DNA of 64,000 nucleotides from Luteimonas chenhongjianii (GTDB lineage: Bacteria; Pseudomonadota; Gammaproteobacteria; Xanthomonadales; Xanthomonadaceae), in assembly GCF_002327105.1 (NCBI RefSeq), contig NZ_CP023406.1:3286001-3350000 (forward strand), read 5' to 3'. The first letter of the stretch is position 1, and each line of letters starts with the position of its first letter. Shown here one piece after another: positions 44,374 to 52,336 of this stretch. The translations under genes were made by a program, and so were the position numbers. The notes under the pieces are model-generated. The model was not told the origin of the DNA. It saw nothing but the letters and a program-made list of their open reading frames with translations, and did no database searches.

Positions 44374-44452
44374 TATCACCCCTCCTTATCGACGCAGACC
44401 CTGCGCCATGGCACCGGGAACACACCCGGGAATCTGTCAGCTGCATTAAAAT

Positions 44453-45712
44453 TCAACCATTTCCCACTTTCCCCTTGAGTGAATACAGCGGCTCGAACAC
44501 CCACTCGATTAGTCTCCTGCGCTCGCCGAGGATGTCGACATCCAGCAGCATTCCCGGCCGAAGCGGCTCCTCGTTTCCGTAGGCAGTCACGGCCTGCTTT
44601 GTGAGCGCGACTGTGACGCGGTACAGAGGTTCAGTCTGCTGTGCATTGCCGGCAACGGTCTGGACCGGACCGAGCGCGCTGCGGCTGATCCGCGACACCC
44701 TTCCGCGGTGATGGCCGAACTTCTGGTGTGGATAGGCCTGATAGCGCAGCAGCACGGTGTCGCCCGGCGTGACAAAGCCGATGGCCCGGCTGGGCACCAG
44801 CAGCTCGGCCTCCAGCGCACCGTCGCCCGGCAATAGGCTGAGCAGGGGCTGGCCGGCCTGCACCGACTGCCCCGGCTTGGCGAGCTGCGCCGAGACCACG
44901 CCGCCGACCGGCGCGACCACCGCCAGCGCGCCGCGGGCCTGGACTTCCACCTGCTCCTGTTCAAGGAGGGCCAGGTCGCGCTGGTAACCGGCCTCGATGG
45001 CGCGCTCCTGGCCGGGCAGCTCGTGCAGCGCCTGGCGGAACTGGGCAATCGTCCTGCGGGTTGCGATCGCCTGGCGCTGCAGGGCCTGCGTCTCGCCCTG
45101 CCGGGACAGCACGCTTGATTCCTGCTCCTGGATCTGCAACTGGCTGACGTAGCGGCTGTCCTCGAGCTGGCGCAGGCGCTGCAGGGATTCGTCGGCGATA
45201 CGGACCTGCGCCTGCCGGGTGGCGACCTCGGCTTCGACCTGGGCGAGTTCGCGCTCGGCGGCTGCCAGTTGGTTGCGCAGCCCGCCCTGCTGCGCATCAA
45301 GCAGTTGCCGCTGCGCGGCCTGGGCGTCCTGCAACCCGTCGCGCCTGCGCTCCAGGCGCTGCGCCAGTGCGACCAAAGTATCCCCGTCGGCGAGCGTGGC
45401 GCGCGGCACTGCGATGACGGCGAGGGTCTGGCCTTCGGTGACGATCCCGCCTTCGGGCACGTCGATGCGGCCGACGACGCCGGTCGCCGGCGCCAGCACC
45501 GTCGCCAGGCCCTGCGAAGGCACCAGTTGCCCCACGACCGTCGAGCGCCGGGTGTAGCTGCCCAGCAGCAGGAACAGCACGACCGTGAGTGCCACCAGCC
45601 CGGCCGCCAAGGTCAGCCACCACAAGCGCAGCGGCTGGGCAAGCGAGATACCGCCCAGCCAACCTCTGCGCCTTGCTTCGAGGACTTCCCTGCGGAAAAG
45701 CGCTTGCGTCAT
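44453..45712 (-). CDS. HlyD-family membrane fusion (adaptor) protein of a peptide exporter
   Basis: 419 residues. A short cytoplasmic N-terminus (LFRREVLEARRRGWLGG) resembles the adaptors paired with C39 exporters such as CvaA. One membrane helix lies near 30-51. A lipoyl half-motif (VLAPATGVVGRIDVPEGGIV), a long alpha hairpin (about 110-270, coiled coil) and the second lipoyl half (VVAPVGGVVSAQLAKPGQSV) follow, then a beta barrel. It should join the C39 exporter to a TolC-like channel, which is not in this window. It is the first gene of the cluster and lies 79 bp before peptide A. Confidence 0.92.
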   Translation of the reverse strand: MTQALFRREVLEARRRGWLGGISLAQPLRLWWLTLAAGLVALTVVLFLLLGSYTRRSTVVGQLVPSQGLATVLAPATGVVGRIDVPEGGIVTEGQTLAVIAVPRATLADGDTLVALAQRLERRRDGLQDAQAAQRQLLDAQQGGLRNQLAAAERELAQVEAEVATRQAQVRIADESLQRLRQLEDSRYVSQLQIQEQESSVLSRQGETQALQRQAIATRRTIAQFRQALHELPGQERAIEAGYQRDLALLEQEQVEVQARGALAVVAPVGGVVSAQLAKPGQSVQAGQPLLSLLPGDGALEAELLVPSRAIGFVTPGDTVLLRYQAYPHQKFGHHRGRVSRISRSALGPVQTVAGNAQQTEPLYRVTVALTKQAVTAYGNEEPLRPGMLLDVDILGERRRLIEWVFEPLYSLKGKVGNG

Positions 45713-45898
45713 GTCTGTTTCCGATGCCTACCATGGCCGAACGGGCCACACCATCGATGACCCACCGCGACGCCGCAAGCGGTGATCCGGCGTGTTCGCG
45801 TCAGTCCTGCTGGCATTAGGGCGCGGCTGCGCCCAAGTCACGCGTCTTCGTGCTCGCACTGACAGCGCAGCGGACAAGTTTCGCCAATGTTGCTGACG

Positions 45899-45915
45899 TG
45901 CCAGCGTCACTGGCA
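45899..45915. promoter_or_regulatory. Candidate operator between the adaptor gene and the XRE regulator gene
   Basis: A perfect inverted repeat TGCCAG-N5-CTGGCA, with an overlapping TGACG-N6-CGTCA (45894-45909), in the 302-bp divergent gap. Symmetry and place suit a site for the neighbouring XRE regulator. No binding data; inference. Confidence 0.45.
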
Positions 45916-46014
45916 GTTGCCGCAATATGTCGCATTGGATAGGGTGACGCGGCCGTCGGGGACCCCAAGCCTGGGACAACGGACATCGCGCACAGCGCAA
46001 GGACAGGGGACAAG

Positions 46015-46431
46015 ATGGAGCTTCGTACACGCATCCGGCACGCCAGGATGAAAGCACGCATGTCGCAGACCGAGTTGGCAGCGAGAGTCGGGGTGACCCG
46101 TAGCGCAGTCTCGAATTGGGAATCCACCACCTCCACGCTTCCCGCGTCCAAGCACCTGCAGCGGATCGCGCAGGCCGTGGCCGTGTCGTACGAGTGGTTG
46201 GCCACCGGACGCGGTGATGCGACACTCAAGGACGGGGATATTCCCGCCGCGGATGCCGAACTGATCGATGATCCGATCGAGCGGGTGCTGATCGCCGGGT
46301 TCCGCGCGAGCAACATCCAGATCAGACAGGCACTGCTCAATATTGCGGAATCACAGCTACCGTCGCGTGGCGCCGGGCTAGTGCGCCCTGCTGGCCATCG
46401 CGAACGGGTTCGCAATCCGCTGACCGGTTGA
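46015..46431 (+). CDS. XRE-family helix-turn-helix transcriptional regulator
   Basis: 138 residues. The Cro/CI-type HTH covers about residues 5-67 (RMSQTELAARVGVTRSAVSNWES). A short C-terminal helical part (RVLIAGFRASNIQIRQALLNIAES) follows. AGGGGA lies just before ATG 46015. It is divergent from the HlyD adaptor gene and is the likely local regulator of the peptide operon. The last residues are Arg/Pro-rich and may be unstructured. Confidence 0.9.
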   Translation: MELRTRIRHARMKARMSQTELAARVGVTRSAVSNWESTTSTLPASKHLQRIAQAVAVSYEWLATGRGDATLKDGDIPAADAELIDDPIERVLIAGFRASNIQIRQALLNIAESQLPSRGAGLVRPAGHRERVRNPLTG

Positions 46432-46446
46432 GTTATTCCTAATAAC
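46432..46446. other. Inverted repeat after the XRE gene
   Basis: GTTATT-CCT-AATAAC directly follows the stop codon. The arms are A/T-rich and no T-tract follows, so a terminator is unlikely; it may be a protein-binding site. The rest of 46447-46645 shows nothing definite. Confidence 0.45.
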
Positions 46447-46645
46447 ACTCCTGTTCGCCATTCCTGCGAAAGCAGAAAGTCGATGACTCATGCAGATAAA
46501 ACGGGAGTCCACGGGCTGAACAATCCGTTGGGCTGTTGAGAAGCATGCGCGCCTCCAAGGACCGAATCGCGCCGTAATGCTTTGGGCGACGTGGGGACCG
46601 ACCCGTGCGGTTGGGACTATCCTCACCCCAACACCCTTCGAGGGA

Positions 46646-47128
46646 ATGGCCGTGCACGCGACTACCGACCGACCGATCGACCGCTGGTTCGCCAGCTATT
46701 CGAACGATCATCGCAACGACACCAACCAGCGGATCCACGTCTTCGCCGTGCCGGCGATCCTGTGGAGCGTGATCGCGCTGCTGTGGTGCATTCCCGGCGG
46801 CACGATCTTCAAACCAGGCATCTGGGCGGCGCTGGCGATGTTCGCGGCGTGGCGGTTCTACCAGCGCGCCTCCAGGCGGCTGGGCTTCGGCATGTTCGCG
46901 GTGTTCGTGCTGATGGCGGCCCTGACCTGGGGCTTGCACCAGCAACTGGGCACGCGCGGCTTGCTGACGTCGGCGGTCGCGGTGTTCGTCGTCGCCTGGA
47001 TCGCCCAGTTCGTCGGCCACAAGGTCGAAGGCCAGAAGCCGAGCTTCCTGACCGACCTGGTCTACCTGCTGATCGGCCCGGCCTGGGTGCTGGCCAAGCT
47101 TTATCGCAGGCTCGGCTGGCGCTACTGA
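46646..47128 (+). CDS. Mpo1-like / DUF962 membrane protein
   Basis: 160 residues from ATG 46646 (after GAGGGA). The family N-terminus DRWFASYSNDHRNDTNQRIHVFAVPAI is clear, followed by about four membrane helices and the conserved AQFVGHKVEGQKPSFLTDLVYLLIGPAWVLAKL. The His residues (SNDHRN, RIHVF, VGHK) match the iron-binding set of yeast Mpo1, a dioxygenase of 2-hydroxy fatty acids. Activity in this organism is not shown. Confidence 0.9.
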   Translation: MAVHATTDRPIDRWFASYSNDHRNDTNQRIHVFAVPAILWSVIALLWCIPGGTIFKPGIWAALAMFAAWRFYQRASRRLGFGMFAVFVLMAALTWGLHQQLGTRGLLTSAVAVFVVAWIAQFVGHKVEGQKPSFLTDLVYLLIGPAWVLAKLYRRLGWRY

Positions 47129-47207
47129 CCCGCCTTCGCGCTCTGCCGCCTCATGGCGGCCGTGGACGGCATGCGATCCTTGCGCGCCCTGCTTCGCCGG
47201 TACCGCC

Positions 47208-48101
47208 GTGTCGCCCCGCGATCTCATTCTCGTTCTCGTCGTCTGCGTTGCCTGGGCGCTGAATTTCCTGGTATCGGCCAGCGCACTGCGCGAGATTCCG
47301 CCCTTCCTGTTTTCCGCGCTGCGCTTCGCGCTGCTGGCGGTACCCCTGGTCTGGCTGCTCAGGCCCCCTGCGCCGGGCCAATGGCCGCGGCTGATCGCGG
47401 TGTGCCTGTGCATCGGCGTGCTGCACTTCGGCCTGAGCTTCCTCGCCCTGCGCCTGTCGACCGACCTGTCCTCGCCGGCGATCGTGATGCAGAGCTACAT
47501 CCCGATGACCGCGCTGCTGGCCTGGGCGGTGCTGGGCGAGCGGTTCGCCTGGCGCACCGGGGCGGCGATCGGCATCAGCTTCTGCGGCGTGCTGGTTCTC
47601 GGCTTCGATCCGGTGGTGCTGGGCAATCCCGCGGCCGTGCTGACGATGCTGGCCTCGGCGCTGATGCTGGCGATCGGCACGGTGCTGATGAAGGGCCTGC
47701 GCGACGTGGACATGTGGAACATGCAGGGCTGGACCGCGGTGGTCAGCGTGCTGCCACTGCTCGCGATCAGCCTGGTGTTCGAGCCCGACGGCTTCGCGCG
47801 GCTGGGCACCGCCGGTTGGGCGGGCTGGGGTGGCGCGGTCTATGCGGCCTTCGTGTCCTCGCTGCTCGGCCACGGCCTCTATTACGTGCTGATGCAGCGC
47901 TATCCGGTGGCGATGGTCACGCCGTGGTTGCTGCTGGTGCCGGTGCTGGCGATCGGCCTGGGCATCGCCTTCTGGGGCGACCGGCCGGGGCCGCGTCTCT
48001 GGATTGGCGGGGCGATGGTGCTCGGCGGAGTGCTGGCGATCGCGCTGCGGGCCCTGCAGAAATCACGCAAGCTGGTGGAGGAGCCGCTGGCCGGTCCCTG
48101 A
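47208..48101 (+). CDS. EamA/DMT-family transporter
   Basis: 297 residues, ten membrane helices in two EamA repeats (LVLVVCVAWALNFLVSASALREIPPFLFSALRF and WGGAVYAAFVSSLLGHGLYYVLMQRYPVAMVTPWLLLVPVLAI). The start is GTG 47208. Family members export amino acids or small metabolites; the substrate is unknown. It follows the DUF962 gene by 79 bp on the same strand. Confidence 0.92.
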   Translation: MSPRDLILVLVVCVAWALNFLVSASALREIPPFLFSALRFALLAVPLVWLLRPPAPGQWPRLIAVCLCIGVLHFGLSFLALRLSTDLSSPAIVMQSYIPMTALLAWAVLGERFAWRTGAAIGISFCGVLVLGFDPVVLGNPAAVLTMLASALMLAIGTVLMKGLRDVDMWNMQGWTAVVSVLPLLAISLVFEPDGFARLGTAGWAGWGGAVYAAFVSSLLGHGLYYVLMQRYPVAMVTPWLLLVPVLAIGLGIAFWGDRPGPRLWIGGAMVLGGVLAIALRALQKSRKLVEEPLAGP

Positions 48102-48182
48102 GCGGCGCCGGCGATGCGCCGCGACCGCCGGGCCTCCGGGAGGCGGGCAGTGTCGCCACTGTCGGCTGTGGCGGGCGGCAGA

Positions 48183-49076
48183 TCAGTTGGCGAACATTCC
48201 GGCCTCGGGCCGAAACGGACGTGGCGCGTAGCCGAAGGCCGCGCTGGCCGGCGCGGCATCGAAGACCAGGTCCTCGCGCATGCGTGCGACCGCACCGGGC
48301 GGCAACCCGGCCAGTTTGCCGGCGCGATGGGCCGTCCACAGGGCGGCGTCGAACAGGGGCCCCGGCAACATCCACAATCGCGGCGGCGGCTCGAGGCAGG
48401 CGAGCGTGCGGGCGACCATCGTCCGGTAATCGAGCGTTTCCCCGCCGGGCAGCGCATAGGCCCGGCCATGCGCGGAGACAGCATCGACAGCGGCATGCGC
48501 GGCGCCGGCGAGATCCTCCACATGCACCGGCTGGCGCAGACCGCGCGCATCCGCGGGCAATACGAACAGACCGGTGCGCCGGGCGAGCGCCACGATCCGG
48601 CTGAGGTTGCGATCGCGGCCGCTGCCGTAGACCAGCGTCGGCCGCAACAGGGTCGCCGCCGCCCCGCGCGCGGTCGCAGCCGTGAATACGCGCGCCCCCG
48701 AGTCGCGCAGACGCTGTGCGAGCTCGCGCTCGTCGGGATCGGCCGCGTCCTGCTTGGTCGCGTCGCTGGTGGATCCGAACGCGATCACCCGCGGGCAGTC
48801 GATTGCCGCCCGCGCGTACCAGTGTGAGAACAGGTCCAGCGGGCCGCAGCTGAAGATCGCATCTGCCCGGGCCTGCAGCGTCGCCGGCAGGTCGGCGAAC
48901 GTTCCCACATGCCAGCGCAGGCGGGGGCCATCGGGCGGGGGGGCGCGCGAGAGCGCATCGACCGACCAGCCTGCAGCGAGCAATCGCGCCAGCAGTGAGG
49001 CGCCGATCGCTCCCGTGGCCCCGAACATCAGCGCATGACGGTCGGACGGGCGCGGAGAGGCGGGGATGGAATCCAT
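48183..49076 (-). CDS. NAD(P)-binding epimerase/dehydratase family protein
   Basis: 297 residues from ATG 49076; an ATG at 49088 would add four. The Rossmann nucleotide loop is GATGAIGASLLARLLAAGW (GxxGxxG, about residues 18-36). Later motifs IAFGSTSDATKQDA, LLRPTLVYGSGRDRNL and QPVHVEDLAGAAHAAV fit the extended SDR family, though the usual YxxxK pair is not clear. Substrate unknown. It is convergent with the EamA gene and divergent from the Mrp operon. Confidence 0.85.
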   Translation of the reverse strand: MDSIPASPRPSDRHALMFGATGAIGASLLARLLAAGWSVDALSRAPPPDGPRLRWHVGTFADLPATLQARADAIFSCGPLDLFSHWYARAAIDCPRVIAFGSTSDATKQDAADPDERELAQRLRDSGARVFTAATARGAAATLLRPTLVYGSGRDRNLSRIVALARRTGLFVLPADARGLRQPVHVEDLAGAAHAAVDAVSAHGRAYALPGGETLDYRTMVARTLACLEPPPRLWMLPGPLFDAALWTAHRAGKLAGLPPGAVARMREDLVFDAAPASAAFGYAPRPFRPEAGMFAN

Positions 49077-49190
49077 GGGACATAGCATATCGGTCCGCGG
49101 GGACACGCCCGCCCATGCACTTCGGTTAAACTGCCCGGCCCTTGCGTGACCCGCCGGCCGCCTGGCCGACCCGCCTCCACAAGGAGCCCG

Positions 49191-51968
49191 ATGCTCGAAC
49201 TTCTCTTGGCCCTGCCCTTCGTGCTGGCGCTTGTCGTAGGCCTGTCGGCGAATGCGTCGCGCCGCACGTACGCGTGGCTCGCCGGCCTGGCACCGCTGCT
49301 GGGCCTGGCGGTCCTGGTACTGCTGGCCGGCGACGTGTTCGACGGCACCATCCTCAAGACCCAGTACGCCTGGATCCCCGAGGCCGGGCTGGATTTCAGC
49401 CTGCGCATGGACGGGCTGGCCTGGACGTTCGCGCTGATGGTGCTGGGCATCGGCGGGCTGGTGGTGCTCTATGCCCACTACTACCTCTCGGCGCAGGACA
49501 GTCCGCGGAGGTTCTTCACCTACCTGCTGCTCTTCATGGGCGCAATGCTCGGCATGGTGATCGCCGGCAACCTGCTGCTGCTGGTGGTGTTCTGGGAACT
49601 CACCTCGATCAGTTCCTTCCTGCTGATCGGGTTCTGGTCGTACCGCCAGGACGCCCGCCAGGGCGCGCGCATGGCATTGACGATCACCGGCCTGGGCGGC
49701 CTGGCGCTGCTCGGCGGCGTGCTGCTGATCGGTCGTATCGTCGGCAGCTACGACCTCGATGCGGTACTGGCCTCAGGCGACCTGATCCGCGCCAGCCATC
49801 TCTATCCCTGGGCGCTGGGCCTGGTGCTGCTGGGCGTCTTCACCAAGAGCGCGCAGTTCCCGTTCCACTTCTGGCTGCCGCATGCGATGGCCGCGCCGAC
49901 CCCGGTCTCGGCCTATCTGCACTCGGCGACGATGGTGAAGGCCGGCGTGTTCCTGCTCGCGCGCCTGCATCCGGCGCTGGCGGGCACCGACCTCTTCTTC
50001 TACGTCGTGAGCGGCATCGGTGCGACGACGCTGCTGATCGGCGCGTGGTTCGCGATCTTCCAGCACGACATCAAAGGCCTGCTGGCGTATTCGACGATCT
50101 CGCACCTCGGCCTGATCACCCTGCTGTTCGGCCTGTCGACCGACATGGCGGTAGTCGCGGGCCTGTTCCACATCCTCAACCACGCGACGTTCAAGGCCTC
50201 GCTGTTCATGGCCGCCGGCATCATCGACCACGAATGCGACACCCGCGACATGCGCCGGCTGGGCAATCTCAGACGCTACATGCCCATGACGAGTGCGCTG
50301 GCGATCATTGCCTCGCTGGCGATGGCCGGTATTCCGCTGCTCAACGGCTTCCTGTCGAAGGAAATGTTCTTCGCCGAGGCGCTGGAGATCGGCAACCACG
50401 CCACGATGCGGATCGTCATCAGCATCGCCGCGCTGCTCGCGGGCATCTTCGGCATCGCCTACAGCCTGCGCTTCGTCCACGACACCTTCTTCGGCAACGG
50501 GCCACGCGCACTCGACGTGGTGCCGCACGAGCCGCCGCGCTGGATGCGCATTCCCGTCGGTGTGCTGGCGATCATGTGCGTGATCGTCGGCATCGTGCCG
50601 GCGCTGACCGTCGGTCCGATCCTGCACACGATGGCGCGCGGCACGCTCGGCGCGGCCACGCCGCAGTTCAGCCTGGCGGTCTGGCACGGCTTCAATCTGC
50701 CGCTGATGATGAGTTTCGCCAGTCTCGTGCTGGGCGTGGCGCTGTATTCGGGCCTGCGGCGGCTGCTCGATTTCCACGGCGTGGTCACCCGCTCGTTCGG
50801 CCGCAACGCGTTCCACTTCAATGTCGAGGCCCTGTTCGCGCTGGCCCGCAGGTTCACCGCCCGGGTGGCCAACGGCAGCCTGCAGCGCAGCCTGTTCCTG
50901 ATGATCCTGATCGCCCTGGTGCTGGCCGGCGTGCCGATGTTCGGCACCACGATGTCGCTGCTGGTCGGGCTAGGCACGCCGCAGCCGATGTCGATGATCG
51001 GCTGGACGCTGTGGGGACTGCTGGTCGCGGCGACGATCGGCACGGTGGTCGTGCACGGCAAGCGCCTGACCGCGCTGATCGTCATTGGCGCCGCGGGTCT
51101 CGCGGTAAGCCTGATCTTCGTCTATCTCTCGGCCCCGGATCTCGCCCTGACCCAGCTGCTGGTCGAGATGGTGACCATCGCGCTGATGATGATGGCGCTC
51201 AACTACCTGCCCAAACAGTCCAAGGTCATGCGGCGGCCGCTGCGCAAGCTGCGCGATATCGGCATTTCCGTCGTCACCGGTGGCGGCCTCGCGGTGCTGG
51301 CCTACGCGATGATGATGTCACCCGCCGACACGATCTCCAGCGAACTGCTGGTGCGCTCGCTGCCCGAGGCTTATGGCCGCAACGTGGTCAACGTGATCCT
51401 GGTCGACTTCCGCGGCTTCGATACCTTCGGCGAGATCACGGTGTTCGGCATCGCCGCGCTGGTGGTGCATGCGCTGCTGGCGCGCGCGCGGCTCAAGCCC
51501 GATGAAGTAATGCCCGGCCCGCCGGTGCACCTGCCGATTGCCGCCGATCTCACCCAGCTGCTGTTCCCGCTGGCACTGACGGTTTCGATCTATCTGTTCC
51601 TGCGCGGCCACAACGCGCCGGGCGGCGGCTTCATCGCCGGCCTGGTGTTCGCGGTGCCGGTGCTGGTGAAGTACGTGCTGCAGGGCGCACGCGCAGTCGA
51701 GGCCACGTTCGGCTTCGATTACCTGCGCGGCATCGCGGTCGGCCTGCTGCTGGCGGTTGTCGGCGGCGTGGGCTCCTGGTGGTTCGGCCTGCCCTTCATG
51801 ACCAGCGGCCACCTCGATCTCGAACTGCCGGTCGTCGGCCTGCTCCCGCTCGCCAGCGCGCTGGTATTCGATACCGGCGTCTACGTCGTGGTGTTCGCCG
51901 GCACCCTGCTGATGCTCTCGACGATGGGCACGGTGAAGCATCGCCAGGCCGCGGAGGCGGCAGCCTGA
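49191..51968 (+). CDS. mrpA: Mrp Na+/H+ antiporter subunit AB (fused MrpA-MrpB, PhaAB type)
   Basis: 925 residues from ATG 49191 (AAGGAG upstream). The first about 500 residues match the proton-pumping NuoL/MrpA core with the conserved helices VFWELTSISSFLLIGFWSYR and FTKSAQFPFHFWLPHAMAAPTPVSAYLHSATMVKAG. The C-terminal part holds the MrpA extension (APDLALTQLLVEMVTIALMMMALNYLP; DFRGFDTFGEITVFGIAALVVHAL) and then the MrpB domain (FPLALTVSIYLFLRGHNAPGGGFIAGL). Group 2 Mrp operons carry such an A-B fusion. It is the first of six overlapping genes. Confidence 0.96.
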   Translation: MLELLLALPFVLALVVGLSANASRRTYAWLAGLAPLLGLAVLVLLAGDVFDGTILKTQYAWIPEAGLDFSLRMDGLAWTFALMVLGIGGLVVLYAHYYLSAQDSPRRFFTYLLLFMGAMLGMVIAGNLLLLVVFWELTSISSFLLIGFWSYRQDARQGARMALTITGLGGLALLGGVLLIGRIVGSYDLDAVLASGDLIRASHLYPWALGLVLLGVFTKSAQFPFHFWLPHAMAAPTPVSAYLHSATMVKAGVFLLARLHPALAGTDLFFYVVSGIGATTLLIGAWFAIFQHDIKGLLAYSTISHLGLITLLFGLSTDMAVVAGLFHILNHATFKASLFMAAGIIDHECDTRDMRRLGNLRRYMPMTSALAIIASLAMAGIPLLNGFLSKEMFFAEALEIGNHATMRIVISIAALLAGIFGIAYSLRFVHDTFFGNGPRALDVVPHEPPRWMRIPVGVLAIMCVIVGIVPALTVGPILHTMARGTLGAATPQFSLAVWHGFNLPLMMSFASLVLGVALYSGLRRLLDFHGVVTRSFGRNAFHFNVEALFALARRFTARVANGSLQRSLFLMILIALVLAGVPMFGTTMSLLVGLGTPQPMSMIGWTLWGLLVAATIGTVVVHGKRLTALIVIGAAGLAVSLIFVYLSAPDLALTQLLVEMVTIALMMMALNYLPKQSKVMRRPLRKLRDIGISVVTGGGLAVLAYAMMMSPADTISSELLVRSLPEAYGRNVVNVILVDFRGFDTFGEITVFGIAALVVHALLARARLKPDEVMPGPPVHLPIAADLTQLLFPLALTVSIYLFLRGHNAPGGGFIAGLVFAVPVLVKYVLQGARAVEATFGFDYLRGIAVGLLLAVVGGVGSWWFGLPFMTSGHLDLELPVVGLLPLASALVFDTGVYVVVFAGTLLMLSTMGTVKHRQAAEAAA

Positions 51969-52336
51969 TGGAATTCGCAATCGCTACCGCCATCGGTGTA
52001 CTCGCCGCAGCCGGCATCTATCTGCTGCTACGCGCGCGCACCTTCGACGTGATCCTGGGCCTGACGCTGCTCTCCTACTCGACCAACCTGCTGATCTTCG
52101 CCTCCGGCCGTCCCGTCGTCGGCAAGCCGCCGGTGCTGCGTGATGGCGTCGCGCAGACGCTCGCGCAGTATTCCGATCCGCTGCCGCAGGCACTGGTGCT
52201 TACCGCCATCGTCATCGCCTTCGCGATGACCGCGGTGACCGTCGTCATCGCGATGCGCGAGCACGCGGACCTGCGCACAGACCACGTCGACGGCGAAGAG
52301 CCCAACGAAGTACGGCGCGGAGGAGGCGCGCGATGA
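51968..52336 (+). CDS. mrpC: Mrp antiporter subunit C
   Basis: 122 residues, NuoK-like, with three membrane helices (IATAIGVLAAAGIYLLLRA; VILGLTLLSYSTNLLIFASG; PQALVLTAIVIAFAMTAVTVVIAMR). The ATG shares one base with the mrpAB stop. It is an essential part of the Mrp complex, beside subunit D. Confidence 0.96.
   Translation: MEFAIATAIGVLAAAGIYLLLRARTFDVILGLTLLSYSTNLLIFASGRPVVGKPPVLRDGVAQTLAQYSDPLPQALVLTAIVIAFAMTAVTVVIAMREHADLRTDHVDGEEPNEVRRGGGAR

Noticed and set aside
48183..49478. Longer epimerase start at 49478
   Set aside because: The extension is antisense to the start of mrpAB and lacks the Rossmann fold, which begins just after 49076.
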